From assembly GCA_036877525.1 (NCBI GenBank), contig JAZGTH010000032.1, forward strand, positions 2,037,501-2,101,500: DNA of 64,000 nucleotides, read 5' to 3'. The translations under genes and the position numbers were made by a program. The notes beneath the pieces were generated by a model. It saw nothing but the letters and a program-made list of their open reading frames with translations. It searched no databases and was not told the origin of the DNA. The DNA is from Chromobotia macracanthus. Lineage: Eukaryota > Chordata > Actinopteri > Cypriniformes > Botiidae. Each line of letters starts with the position of its first letter. The first letter of the stretch is position 1. Below, piece after piece: positions 1-11,059 of the stretch.

Positions 1-1500
1 GATGCAAAACAACCCATATTTTAAAACAGGATTATGATGGTTGTATCGTTATTATTTTTATATTTTAAAATGAAATAGTCTTCGCAAACTCTTATACAGA
101 TTTAACTAAGAAACTGTCTAAAGTGATGAAATATTTATTGTAGAAGTACACAGAGTAAAGAGTTTATGTTGTTCTGAATGTAATGTTTACACCACAAGGA
201 GTCATCAAAAGGACTGTGGGTTTATCTGAGGTGTGATGCTGCGAACATCTAGACACAGTCTGTACACTCAAACACACACAGGATTTCCTTATCCCACTAT
301 GTCAGACAGATGAACATGGGTGTTTAAATTTAAACAATCTGCATATTTAAAACTATGATTATGGTATCAGTATATCTCTATTTTGTTTTTTACTTTATTC
401 AAAATTAAAATTAGTATTTGCAACCATATACAGATTTATCTTCAGATGCACCCTAATAGGTTTTTTGGCTGAACAGATACAGCGAGAGTGGTTAACACAA
501 AAACCATGATTATGATAGCATTGTCTTTGTTTTGTTTTTTATATGCATATATAAAATAGGCCACCTTTAATTTAAGATATTGTCAAAAGTCTGTTTAAAA
601 CTAAACATTAAATACAAATGATTAGAAATAAAAGCTTTGAAAAGTAGATTATGTACCGTTTTTCTTGTTATAATGTGACGATTTACCCTAAAGTAGTGTA
701 AGATGTATTTATGTGAAAGATTCTTTATCTGAGTCTATGGGTGTCAGTACACACATTAAGGGATATTCCTTCCAGTCAGGAAGGACAAGTTGGAGGCTTG
801 GTCAGGAAACTAGAATCAGAAAACTAGCTGTCAGAAGGGGTCATCCAGGCTAGGACCATATACTCTGTTAAAATGTTTATTCTGTTTTAACAGGCTCTAT
901 AAAGCCATTACTTTAGGAGGTGACGATACACACACACACACACACACATGCTACCATAAACAAGCCTGGAAAACACAAGTTGTGAATGCATAGCCTTTAC
1001 TCAGAACCTGGAAGCAGAAAACTAGAAGCTGTTGCATATTGCCAATCCCTGATTTAGCATATGTTTTACTTTTGTCAAAATTTCATTCTTTGATTTGAGA
1101 CCTCTAGTGCACACATAGATTATTAACAATCGTATTAAGAATACTCTTCACTCTGGATAGGTATCTTCCCAAGCCCGAAGGGGCAGGATAGGGGCCATGT
1201 TTTCTTTTAAAACATTTATTCTGTTTTAACAGGCATTATAAAGCCATTACCTTAGGAGGTGATGATACACACACTTTTGAACGATACAGTCTGCAATAAA
1301 CAAGCATGGAATACACATGTTGGGGATGCAGGGGGAACCCAAAGTCTCAGATCACACACTTTCATTTTGTGTCTGAAGTGTAAACGCTACAAACGGAATG
1401 CAGCTCTTACTACAGTCAACACACGCACAGCGTAAATAGTTATTTACCCTTTACAAAACTTTTCACACATTCAAACCTAATTGCTCACAGTCACACAATT
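1..1500. repeat. AT-rich sequence with a duplicated segment
   Basis: No coding region is seen. A segment at about 868-990 recurs at about 1206-1331 in the same orientation. Shared runs include TTTATTCTGTTTTAACAGGC, AAGCCATTAC, TTAGGAGGTGA and ATAAACAAGC. A short (CA)n tract (about 929-947) sits in the first copy and is mostly missing from the second. Confidence 0.6.
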
Positions 1501-1849
1501 GTTAGGAGAAAGTCAAAAACATCTGGTGTAGAAAGGTGGAGAGGAGTTCAGATCCTCAGTGATAGCCAGAACCGTGTGGTCACAGGGTAGACTAAATCTT
1601 ATGATTGTAAACACTAATGACATGGACAATCTAGAATGGAAAACAGACAAACCCCAAAATAGGGCAATAAATTCAGAGGGGGCCATATTCTTAGGTTTGT
1701 GGTGGACAGAGGTGGGGCACTTCCTCAGGAGGAGACACGGGTTAAAAGTACATTTTGCACATAAATATGATTGACATGTAAAACTAGACCCAAAACCAGA
1801 CACCCCTCCCTAAACAGGTAATAAATTAATGAGATTTGATTGACAGTTG

Positions 1850-3960
1850 ACATAGTCCATTGTATTAACTACTTACATCGAACCATCTCTTTATGAACTA
1901 ATTTTCTGTTAATTTCATGGCTGCTCCCTGTTTGCCTATTATGATGTATTGTGAGATCATTTCAATCCGTTGCTTTTTAGTTCCTTCTTGCCATTCCTTT
2001 TCAATATCTACATTTCTCGAGGGGTCATATTTTATTGTACAGTGAAATCCTGATTTGGGTATCTGTGATTCAGGTATCTGTGCTTCAGTTAATTTACACA
2101 TTTGCTTTGGGCTCAGAGATCATCATTTGGGTTCCCTTTATGTCTACATATACTCCCTCTGTAGAACACCAAATTTGTAAGCCCAATTTACACAATGCAT
2201 CTCTTCCTAACAAATTAATAGGAGTCTGATTTGATAGCAGGATAGACATGGTTACACTTTTGTTTTTTGTTTGCAGGCAGATTGGAGCAGTCATAGGAAT
2301 CAGCTGTATCTGTCCGTCCCGAGAATCCTACTGTCTTTACAAACTTTCCAGACATGGGGAGGTGTGAGGCATAATTTGACTTTACATATGTATAAACTGC
2401 TCCTGTGTCTATCATCATGGGTATGGTTTTTCCTTCTACTTCAATTTGCAATACAGGTTCTTATATAGGTTCTATAGCTTTGCCTCTCCCTCTCTGTCTC
2501 CATGCTTGAGTTTTTCTTTTCCACCCGAGAGGCCCCTGTTGTTGATAATAAACATTGACTATGAGGGTAGGTGTCTGATTTATGGTTGGAGGGATTGCTG
2601 CAGGCAGAGTTGTTTGGACAGTTGGTTGTGAAGCATTTACAGACGCTATTACTGTCATTTGGTTAGACTCTTCTTTCTTTACAACTGCTTGAATCTTTTT
2701 CTTATGTTTGGCTGTTAGTTCTTCAAGCTGTAATTGAGTTAATTTTCTCTGTAGTTCTTTCTTTTGATTTTTGAGCTTTTGTTCATTCTTTCTGTACAGT
2801 TCCACTGCATGAGACACATGGTCACAAAACTCTTTGTGTGGCTTGGAGTTCAGACCAACTACACCTTCTAATTTACTCTTTACAGCTTGTGGCATGACTT
2901 CTATTACAGCATTTCTGAACAATGTAGCCATTAGAGGGACTCCTTCTGGATTCCCTTTAGTCTCTTGCTTCCATGTTTTTAATTGTCTCTGAACATATGT
3001 GACTTGGTTTTCAGTTTCCCCCAACTGCTCGCTCTTCAATACTTTAGGGTCGACTTGGGGCAGTAAACAATAAAAGTGGTACCGTCCATGTAATGTGAGT
3101 CTACAGCTCTCTCTAAGCTAGATGCTAGAAGGACTTCTTCCATCTTCACACCTTCTATAATTTTTGCTAGGAGTGCTTTGATGTCACCCACATCTAAAAG
3201 CTTGCCCATAGTTTCTTCTTCAAATACTCTAATCCATTTCCCAGCCCCCTCGTGCATGTCAGGGAGGAGCGTGACCAGTCCCTCAAGATCCTGTGAAGCC
3301 CAAGGTATGTATTGCCAGTGGTCTAAGCTGTCCTTTCCCTCCTTCCTGTGACCACTTTCCTTCACCAGACGAGGATTCCTTTTCACCTTCTTCTACTCTA
3401 ATTTCTAGCAACCCACTTCTTCTTCTCAACAATTTATCTGTTTCAGCCATAAGCTTTCCTGCCTCCTCAATCCTTCTATCTAACTGTTCTTCAAATACCC
3501 TTGCTTGCTTCAATTTCCTCTTCTACCCATCCTGTCTGTAGTTGGTTGCTTTTCACTTGGCCTTTTTTGTTTATATTGTGTTTTTATTTTCTCCAAAGCT
3601 GTCTGTACTTGTTTATAACAGTCTAAATACAGGCCTTCCTTTTCACTCTTATCCTGCCTGCTTTTTAGTCTTACATCTGGCCGTTTTATGTTTTTCATTA
3701 AGTTCCCCCTTCTTTTTTGAATAGTGTTAACACTTCTTGTTCTCTTTTTCTTTTTTCTTCTCTTTTTTCTGCTTCTGACACATATCTTTAGTTTTGTAAT
3801 TTTGTACCGATGTTTCCATCTCCTCACACAACGTTACATCAAATGTTCCCTCTTTAGGCCATTTTGTCATTTTGTCATGTTTTTTGTTCTCTTCTGCCAT
3901 TTTTTTTATTTCTTTCTGCCAAGTTCTTTACATAGGGGATACTTTACTCCCAAAAGTTCT
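1850..3960 (-). pseudogene. endogenous retrovirus relic, gag-pro region
   Basis: On the - strand, from high to low coordinates, come a Lys/Glu-rich coiled-coil stretch (about 3830-3290), a capsid-like part (about 3380-3040, with GAGKWIRVFEEETMG), a continuation rich in Gln and Lys that looks like late gag (about 3039-2461), and a protease with the DTGA active-site motif (about 2451-2215) and LLGRDAL (about 2290-2094), then the start of pol (about 2100-1898). The reading frame shifts several times, and no env or RNase H is found next to it. It is a decayed vertebrate-type retrovirus, most like class I (gamma/epsilon) fish copies; the class is inference. No LTR was identified. Confidence 0.7.
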
Positions 3961-4175
3961 GATTGATCAAAAAGTAATCAGTCAGGAGGGCATTGCGATG
4001 GATGAGAAAAAGGTTAAAGCAGTAACGGAATGGCCACAACCCCATACGGTAAAGAAGCTGCAACGATTCCTTGGTTTCAATGATTCCTTGGTTTTACAGA
4101 AGGCTTATTAGAGGTTTCAGTACGGTAGCAGCACCCCTGACAGTGTTAACCATGTCAAAGAAATCCAGACTAGCA
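3945..4175 (+). pseudogene. Ty3/gypsy pol scrap (after reverse transcriptase)
   Basis: The + strand reads VISQEGIAMDEKKVKAVTEW followed by KKLQRFLGF, the connector between reverse transcriptase and RNase H in gypsy pol. After a frameshift it continues as GFSTVAAPLTVLTMSK. Its strand is opposite to the adjoining retroviral relic, so it is an independent fragment. Confidence 0.7.
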
Positions 4176-4204
4176 TAACGAAATTATTCGATTTCTACGC
4201 TTCT

Positions 4205-4262
4205 AATATTCTATTAGATATTAGATACTAATATCCTATTAGATACTAATATCCTATTCAAG
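4205..4262. repeat. short ATATTAGATACTAAT tandem repeat
   Basis: Overlapping copies of TATTAGATACTAATATCC occur between about 4205 and 4260, giving a small AT-rich, partly self-complementary tandem array. No gene is associated. Confidence 0.5.
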
Positions 4263-4775
4263 CCCTCTGGTGGTTCGGAGGCCGTGGGAGCCACCTCTGT
4301 AACATTAGTACGGACAGGTGTGCAAGTGTTTTCTGTCTTGCTGAGCAGTGCAACATATGAAAAGAACTATAGTACAAATGAACGGGTGCAGGGTGTGCTG
4401 TAATGCAAAGAGTGTGATATCTGTCTTGTTGCACAATATATTACTGTACAGGACAACAATTTGATTTTTGATTGACCTGATTTATTTAGGTAATTTAGAG
4501 CTTACCAGGGGCACGCAGTAGGTAAAAATTAGAGGACTTCATGATCCTCTCATTTAGCTGCAAACCCGCAATGCGATACTGTACATGATTAAGTGCTTAT
4601 CTTAATTTGTGAATTTTTAGGTGAAGCGGTTCATGATATACGTGTTTTATTATCACTAAATGATCACTTAAAAGATCACTAAATGACTGAACCGACCATC
4701 AAATTGGCCAGTTTTCCAACAGGATTATGTAACATGAAGGTGTCAGTGAATTCAGGTTTATGCTATTAGAGCAAT

Positions 4776-4839
4776 AAGCTTATAAATAAATAATCAAATA
4801 GAACATCTATTGTCTATTTAATTATTTATTTACAAGCTT
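4776..4839. repeat. near-perfect 29-base inverted repeat
   Basis: The left arm 4776-4804 and right arm 4811-4839 are reverse complements except for one or two positions, and both are bounded by AAGCTT. The six-base spacer would leave a short loop. It could be the end of a small foldback element or a cruciform-forming site; it has no link to a gene. Confidence 0.7.
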
Positions 4840-4849
4840 CTTATAAATA

Positions 4850-6170
4850 GGCATGGTGCCCATAGGCATGGCAACGAGATGCAGTCCCCGAGGACTGACA
4901 CTTGACGGCAGCTGGTAGATAGGAGGCTTCCCAAGCATCATCCTATCGACCAAGCTCTAAAGTGAGGACTTCCTGCAGTGAAGGACCTAGTTGGCGCCTC
5001 TCTGCGCCACCTAAACACAGAGCCCTGCTGTCAGGTACAGCACACTAACACACAGGAAGGTGTTTGACACAGGATTCGAGCTCCTAGGTCAGTGTCAGCG
5101 CATAGTCCAAGAGCACCCCGGGGCAACTACATAAAGAGAGCTTTGGGGGAGCAGAGTTTTACTCTACCTGCATCCTGTTCTGGGCTGGAGCTCTAGGGGG
5201 AGAGGAGTTCTACTCTACACGTCTGCTGCTTTAGGAAGGACAGAGGACCCGCTGTGAAACAAATAAGGGTACCACTCTGTGCGCAACCTAAAGGAGTCAA
5301 AGTTCCAAGGTAAGCTTGTGAACAATGGCCACCGCCACCCGGAACCAACATCCTCTTTTTCCTGAGGGTCTTAGGGGAGCAGATTTTGGACCAGTGTCCA
5401 AACCCCAGAGAATCAGTGGCTGACACGGAGCTAGAAAAAACTAGCTGCAACCCCTGAAAAACACTGTCCTCTCCAGCGAGCCCCGCAGGGAGCGTAGGAC
5501 ACTCTAAACAAGTATTCACCAAACTCACACAGGGCCAGAGCAGCAGAAAACAGCCATCACTGTCTGGAGTAACTGGCCCTGATGGGGCTTTGGGGGAGCG
5601 GGAGGGATATACCAATGAGCCCACTCGACCCATGCCTCAGCAAGGCGAAGCTTTCATGGGGGTGGAGGACCTCCCATAGTGGAGATGTAACTCCAACACT
5701 GCCTGGAAGACAGCAATCGGACAGGAGCCAGCTGATTGCTAGCTGCCACCGTCCACCACACTGGCTTTGTTGCCCAAACCGTGAACTGCAGTCTTGCCCA
5801 ACACCTAAACTCCAGCAATATGCAACGAGGAGGGCTGAAAAACACTAGCAGCAGGCAATCTCTCGAGGGGAGTAAGGAATCCGAAAGAGGTTCATCAGGG
5901 TTATTGGGCCCACATTAAAACCAACCCTGAGGAACCAAAACACATGGTCTTTCCCTGGTCTGTGGGGACCTGGGACGGCCTGTACTAGAGTGGTCCAAGG
6001 TGTGGTTCAAACCCGGGTTTCTCAATTCAAGTGATGCCGTGTAACCCACTTGCACCACAGGCCTACCATGACAAGCTCCAGCGTGGAGCCTCACAGACCT
6101 CACTAGCTGGACCATCAGAACTGGCGGAAACTAGAGGATGCCATAATCCTCACCAGTCCCACCCATGCCG
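4850..6170. other. GC-richer anonymous repeat-like block
   Basis: Higher GC than its surroundings and several long but unconvincing reading frames on both strands, as is usual for decayed mobile-element sequence. It directly precedes the DIRS gag scrap and may belong to the same element on the - strand, but I could not recognise a protein domain in it. Confidence 0.35.
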
Positions 6171-6179
6171 AAAAGTTCA

Positions 6180-6600
6180 GAGGGTGAGACTGGCGAGTCG
6201 AGGAGACAGCTGCCATAGAATGCCTATTGTCTGAACACCGGCTGTCTGCTCGGTGGCTCTGAGAGCCATATCTGTGGAGAGGCGCAGCTCAGCCACCGCG
6301 TCAGGGGAAAGCCCCTCCCCTTGATCCAGGTCCTTAAGCAGATTGGCTTGATACGCCTGAAATACGGAGACTTTATGCTTTGCAGCACCAGCCTGACTGC
6401 CACTCGGACGCGAAGAGATCCGATTGGCAGAGTAGGAGACTGCAGGGCCAAAGCCCTGCCCACTGAGAGATTGCCTGCAAGCGTCCCATCAGCGCTAGGC
6501 ATCTCGCATGCCCTTGCTCTCGCATTATCTGTACATTCGGGCAATTTTCGATTAGAAAGAGAGAGATACAGATCCATGCAGAATCTTTCCACTTCAGCGT
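6180..6600 (-). pseudogene. DIRS-type retrotransposon gag scrap
   Basis: The - strand reads FQAYQANLLKDLDQGEGLSP followed by an ELR, TDMALRATEQTA block. That AYQA-LLKDLD-GEGLSP-ELR-ALRAT pattern matches the ORF1 (gag-like) protein of fish DIRS elements. The frame breaks near 6215, and stops lie upstream of it. Confidence 0.55.
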
Positions 6601-6699
6601 GAGATGGAGGAGAAAGGGCAGACTCACAGGAGCTTTGCAGTTACTCACTTCAACAGTCAGGAGCACACCAAACTAATGTCTGAGGTTTAGATAGGGCAA

Positions 6700-7010
6700 G
6701 CCTCATTCAAAATGCTGAGTAACGATCTACTATTATGTAAACCTGGTGTGATACACCTGTGTGTGATTTGAGCCATTTTAAGAGGGAATACATGTGAGGG
6801 TGTCCTAACTTTTGCCTCGGTTAGAATTTTGTGGAATTACATTTTACAGAAAATCCCCTCTTCAGTTTTAATTGCTTAGATATATTACTTTAATCTCTCT
6901 GTATTGTTAAAATTGAGATTAAATATCCATATATATTCAAAATGTTGCAAAAATTTTACAAAAATACACAGGCTTTCATAGGGTGTCCTAATTTTTTTCA
7001 CATGACTGTA
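6700..7010 (-). mobile_element. Tc1-like terminal region with IR/DR motif
   Basis: The motif AGGGTGTCCTAA with a following T-run occurs at about 6797 and again at about 6979, about 180 bases apart, next to CACATGACTGTA at the right end. Paired direct repeats inside a roughly 200-base terminal repeat are typical of Tc1/mariner IR/DR elements. The partner terminus and a transposase are not visible nearby, so this is a truncated end or MITE. Confidence 0.55.
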
Positions 7011-7499
7011 ACTTACAGTAGACTATAAGGTAGACAGTGAGTGCATGTAGTAGGTCAATAACAGAGGACTTCAAGAGTTTAACCAAATTAAAATGGCATC
7101 TGAGAAAGTGGTCAGAGGATGATTTATGCATACATTTAAGTTTCATTTTAACTTTCAACAACTTTTGATTTAATTTCTCTCTTCTTCGTTATGCTGCCTA
7201 TGAAGCCTGTGCTTGTGCAACACTAACGTGTGCGACGTGTGCAGCATTATGTATGCAACATAACAATATTATATCATCCTAGACCGGATTATATCACCAA
7301 TGTGTCATATGGTAGTACTTCAGGCCTTCTGTCCTTTGCCATATGAGTTGTCGGAACAAGAAAAGCTTCATGTATTGTGTCCAGTTAGAGCTTTGAGGAT
7401 CCACCACTCAAGCCACTTTAGCTAATACATTGCCTAATGGATTTATCGTTTATGCCGCCAAACGATTTTACAGCACATCATAACATTATTACAGAGAAA

Positions 7500-7690
7500 G
7501 CTGTGTGAGCAATTTGTAGCTTTACTCACAAACTACAATACAATTCATATTCGTCAACAAGGTGAGAACTAGACACCTTATAAACCTAAATATACTCAAA
7601 TTTATTAAATGTGTAAAATGAACCAGGCTTTGGGGGTCAAATGCTCGGGCATGGTTCAGGGTGCCTAGTATCAGTACACCCTTAGTCTGT
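7500..7690 (+). repeat. dispersed repeat family A, copy 1
   Basis: Shares runs such as TGTAGCTTTAC (variant), TCAACAA-GTGAGAAC, TTATAAACCTAAA, GGGGTCAAATG, GGCATGGTTCAG and CACCCTTAG with 25840-26205, in the same orientation. The copies differ in length because of indels. No coding capacity is seen. Confidence 0.6.
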
Positions 7691-7907
7691 TTTGGTGTGC
7701 ACAACCAAGGTAATGCATATCTCTATTCACACACAAAAATGTGCTACCTGAACTTTCCAACGGCCTTCCATCACTAAATCTGTAAATTAGTTTTTTCTTT
7801 ACAATAATGCTTTCCAACACTGAAGTCTTTTGCAAAATGCCTTTCTAGGAACCAGTGCTACCTTTTCATAATACTGCAATGCTCAACTAGATAGTAAAGT
7901 TTAAAGT

Positions 7908-8093
7908 CAAACTTTATGTTGGTTGACAAAGTACAGCCTGAAATATGTACAATTGTTTGAAAAACATTAGGTCTAACATTCACTAACACAACTGTCAAAT
8001 CAAACTTTATGTTGGTTGACAAAGTACAGCCTGAAATATGTACAATGGTTTGAAAAACATTAGGTCTAACATTCACTAACATGACTGTAACAA
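7908..8093. repeat. 93-base tandem duplication
   Basis: Two adjacent copies (7908-8000 and 8001-8093) differ at only a few positions. The shared sequence includes CAAACTTTATGTTGGTTGAC and AAAAACATTAGGTCTAACAT. It gives a spurious duplicated peptide on the - strand; no real gene is indicated. Confidence 0.9.
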
Positions 8094-8149
8094 GTTTAAC
8101 ATGCTTTAAGTATCTTGTTAACATTTAAACATAATCTAGCACAATTTTA

Positions 8150-8400
8150 TTTTATGATTTTATATATTTTAGCATTATGCTAGAATGTTTTAGCATTAAT
8201 TACCATGATGCTAGCATGTTTTAATATCAATTAACATGATTGTTAACACGTTTTAGCATAATGCAAAAACATTTTAGTAAGATGCTAGCACATTTTAGCA
8301 TGATGCTAGCATGTTTTAGCATCAATTAGTATGATGCTAGCATGACTTAGCATGATTTAGGATAATACTAGCATGAGTTAGCATTATATACTAAAATACG
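8150..8400. repeat. degenerate minisatellite, GCTAGCATGTTTTAGCAT unit
   Basis: More than ten diverged copies of an approximately 20-base unit containing GCTAGCA and TTTTAGCAT. The unit is close to self-complementary at GCTAGC. Confidence 0.8.
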
Positions 8401-8459
8401 ACTTATTCATCATGTTATGAGGATACTCAGTACCTAATGCCCACTGACAGCCTGAGCCA

Positions 8460-8830
8460 ATTAAGCCCACTCACATGTCTCTACAGTGTTTTAATACTGA
8501 TATATGGCTTATTTATTTTATTTTATGGTTGCTAGAATACAGTAAATGGTTGCTAGGGTGTAGCTAGACAGTTAACAGGGTATCAATGTGAATCAAAAGA
8601 ACCAAATCCCATGTCTCTATGATGTTCTGGTGCTGAGATATAGCGAATTCATGTGGGTTGCTAGGGTGCTCTAAATAGTTGCTAGGGCATGACTGGACAG
8701 TTTTCATGGTAAAAATTAAAGACTACTTGCCAGTCTGAGTCAAAAGAGGCCACCCACTTGTCTCTACAATGTTTTGATGCTTTTTAAAATGGGGTGGTTG
8801 CTAGGGTACTGTAACTTGGTAGGGTGTGGT
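8460..8830. repeat. three diverged ~140-base tandem units with TTGCTAGGG
   Basis: The phrase TGTCTCTACA-TGTTTT recurs at about 8476, 8612 and 8760, each followed by one or two GTTGCTAGGG motifs. This gives a period near 140 bases. Similar TTGCTAGG arrays are common in fish genomes. Confidence 0.65.
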
Positions 8831-9004
8831 TATGAAGTTGAATGTCACCATTTGTTGCTGCTTACTAAGCTGAGTGATATGAGCAAATACATCCGACAAG
8901 AATCCGACAACATTGGGAACAGAAAACAAACCGGCACAAAACAGCAAACACAAGGGCATTAAATAGGAACAAACTAAGGCAGGTAACAAAGACAAACAGG
9001 TGAA

Positions 9005-9245
9005 GGAAACAAGGGGGTGGGGCCAAGACACACAACCAGGGAGCACATGGTAAATGTAAACAAACAGCGCTTCCACACAAAACAAAGACCCAGAGCATGA
9101 GTTTAGATCCTGACTCCAAGAACAAGAACCACAACTAGGATAGAGTCAGGATCCAAACAACATGCTTTGGCACAAACCCAGGGAATGTCAGGATCCTGGT
9201 AAGATAATCTAGAAAGACTCAGAACAGGAAGACAGGGCCCTGACA
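9005..9245 (+). repeat. dispersed repeat family B, copy 1
   Basis: Matches 49437-49670 over most of its length in the same orientation. Shared phrases include GGGTGGGG-CAAGACAC, AGAGCATGAGT-TAGATCC, GAGTCAGGATCCAAACA and CCCTGACA at the end. It is non-coding and probably the terminal part of a DNA transposon or LTR, given the TGTCAGG/CCTGACA ends. Confidence 0.7.
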
Positions 9246-9315
9246 CTTTGAGATTATTCCACCAAGAAGGGACAGTGAAGATAAACCTGCGAGCAAGTAA
9301 TAGCGTGCCCTTTGA

Positions 9316-9810
9316 TTAGGGTATTACCAGGCGTTCTTCCGCTGACTGTAGAAATCTAGAAGGGGTGTAGATGTTAATGAGTTTGTGAAGGTAGGTTGGT
9401 GCAGAGCCAGTAGTGGTTTTGTATGCAAGGAGTAGAGATCTGAACTTGATACGTGCAGCAACTGGTAGCCAGTGAAGGGCAATGAGAAGGGGTGTGACCT
9501 GGGCCCTTTTAGGTTCCTTGAAGACCAGCCGAGCTGCTGCATTTTGAATTAGTTGTAATGGTTTGAGTGCCTGTGTTGGAAGGCCGGCCAGCGGAGCACT
9601 GCAGTAGCCCAGCCTTGAAATGACAAGGGCCAGTACAAGGAGCTGTGTTGCATGTTCAGTAGGGATGGATTTTTCTGATGTTAAACAAGGCAAATCTACA
9701 TGAGCGTGTTGGTCAGAAAATGTCAAAATGTCATGTTTTGTCAAAATGTCAACTGGAGTCAGTTTACTTGGAAAGAAGAGGAGTTCAGTCTTGTCAGACG
9801 TGTCAGACAT
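9316..9810 (-). pseudogene. L2/CR1-type LINE ORF2 C-terminal relic
   Basis: The - strand open frame contains ALVISRLGYCSAPLAGLPTQ, LKPLQLIQNAAARLVF and ALHWLPVAARIKFRSLLLAY, the C-terminal region that fish L2-like LINE reverse transcriptases have after the catalytic core. The part before it is compressed by a deletion. It has no promoter or start of its own and is a 5'-truncated retrotransposon fragment. Confidence 0.75.
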
Positions 9811-9944
9811 GATAATATGTCGTGGCCACGAAATCAGTTTGTTGAGGTAATTACAGCTTTATGTCGTTTTCATGTGATGTGAACTTGTGCCCTCAGAATC
9901 CAATGATGAGGGAACGACATCCTTGTTCGCCACGACTCTGACAC

Positions 9945-10062
9945 ATGCGGGCGTCATTCATTACAGAAGAGACATGGATTAGTACAATCTTTGGATTTTT
10001 AAGGGAACACAATATTAACGAGGAAAACATAGCCAGAATTGAACAAGGCAAGGTAATGGGTC
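9945..10062 (+). other. exon-like open segment, unknown
   Basis: An open frame reads TEETWISTIFGFLREHNINE and ends EQGK just before AG-GTAATG, a possible splice donor. The peptide looks like a helical, globular stretch rather than random AT-rich translation. I do not recognise the family; it may be an exon of a transposon-borne or domesticated gene, or chance. No partner exons were found. Confidence 0.2.
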
Positions 10063-10267
10063 ATTTTAATTGTTTAGCAATGTGTAAATGTATATGTAAG
10101 AGGCTAATTTTAAATGTATTTTATATCGTGTACACCACAGACGCCATTTGATTGCATTTGTGAAGCGTACAAAAGCGTATGTTTATTAGAATAAACAAAC
10201 AATAAAGCCTCACATCTAATGCCAACATCACTGGACCAAGGCAAGAGAAACAGCAACCTCAAATTGT

Positions 10268-11050
10268 GGTAGCAGCAGCTAGCTGTGGCATGATTTTCTG
10301 AAAGTGTCAGCTGCCAGTGACTTTCTGAGTCAGCATCCGCTGTACCAGCTGTCACTGCTGTGTGACCAGTAAACATAATTGAGGCAATGCTGTACTGTAA
10401 AACTACATATTTATTAGAATATAGCCTATAAATAGAAGTACATATAGGCTATTCATAAAATGCTTTTTAAGATGGCGTTTGTGTGTGCTGGGAATTAAGA
10501 CAATCAATGTGACAATCAAAAACGTGTGACATGTGACAATCAAAAACGACAATAAAAATGTGTGATTACCTTGTAATTCATTATTACAGAAATGCTGTAA
10601 TAACAAGGAAATAAATAAAGTTTGCTACAGTTAGACTGATTTTTTAAAACACAAATGCAGCGAGCGTATTATTACTGTTACTTGTCTTTAAAATGCTGTT
10701 ACTTCTCAGTGTTTAAAGCATGATTATTTTAGGTAATCTTCATTAAGTCACTGTTCTTTTTCAGTCTGACAGACACTGATCAGAGTTGTGCATAGAAAAG
10801 GCTTTTTAATTTCTGGTGACATGTTCTCCACACACTGCACAATCTGCGATAGCAACAAAATAATGGGAGGCCAAAGAATAGTTTTCTGTATGTTTAGCAG
10901 CGCTGTTAGTGTTACATGATCGTGGGAGCGGCAGCAAGCAGTGAAAGCGTAAGAATGCTGCTGACTTTCTGAGGCAGCTGCCGCTGTCCAGTTACATAAA
11001 TTGAGATTAATGTTGTACTCTAAAAACTATACATTTATTAAGATATATAT
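10268..11050. repeat. AT-rich region with a duplicated non-coding unit
   Basis: About 10310-10437 and about 10950-11050 share GACTTTCTGAG-CAGC, CCGCTGT, AATTGAG, TGTACT-TAAAA-CTA and CATTTATTA in the same order and strand, about 640 bases apart. Between them is AT-rich sequence without a gene. Confidence 0.5.
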
Positions 11051-11059
11051 TACTCCATT

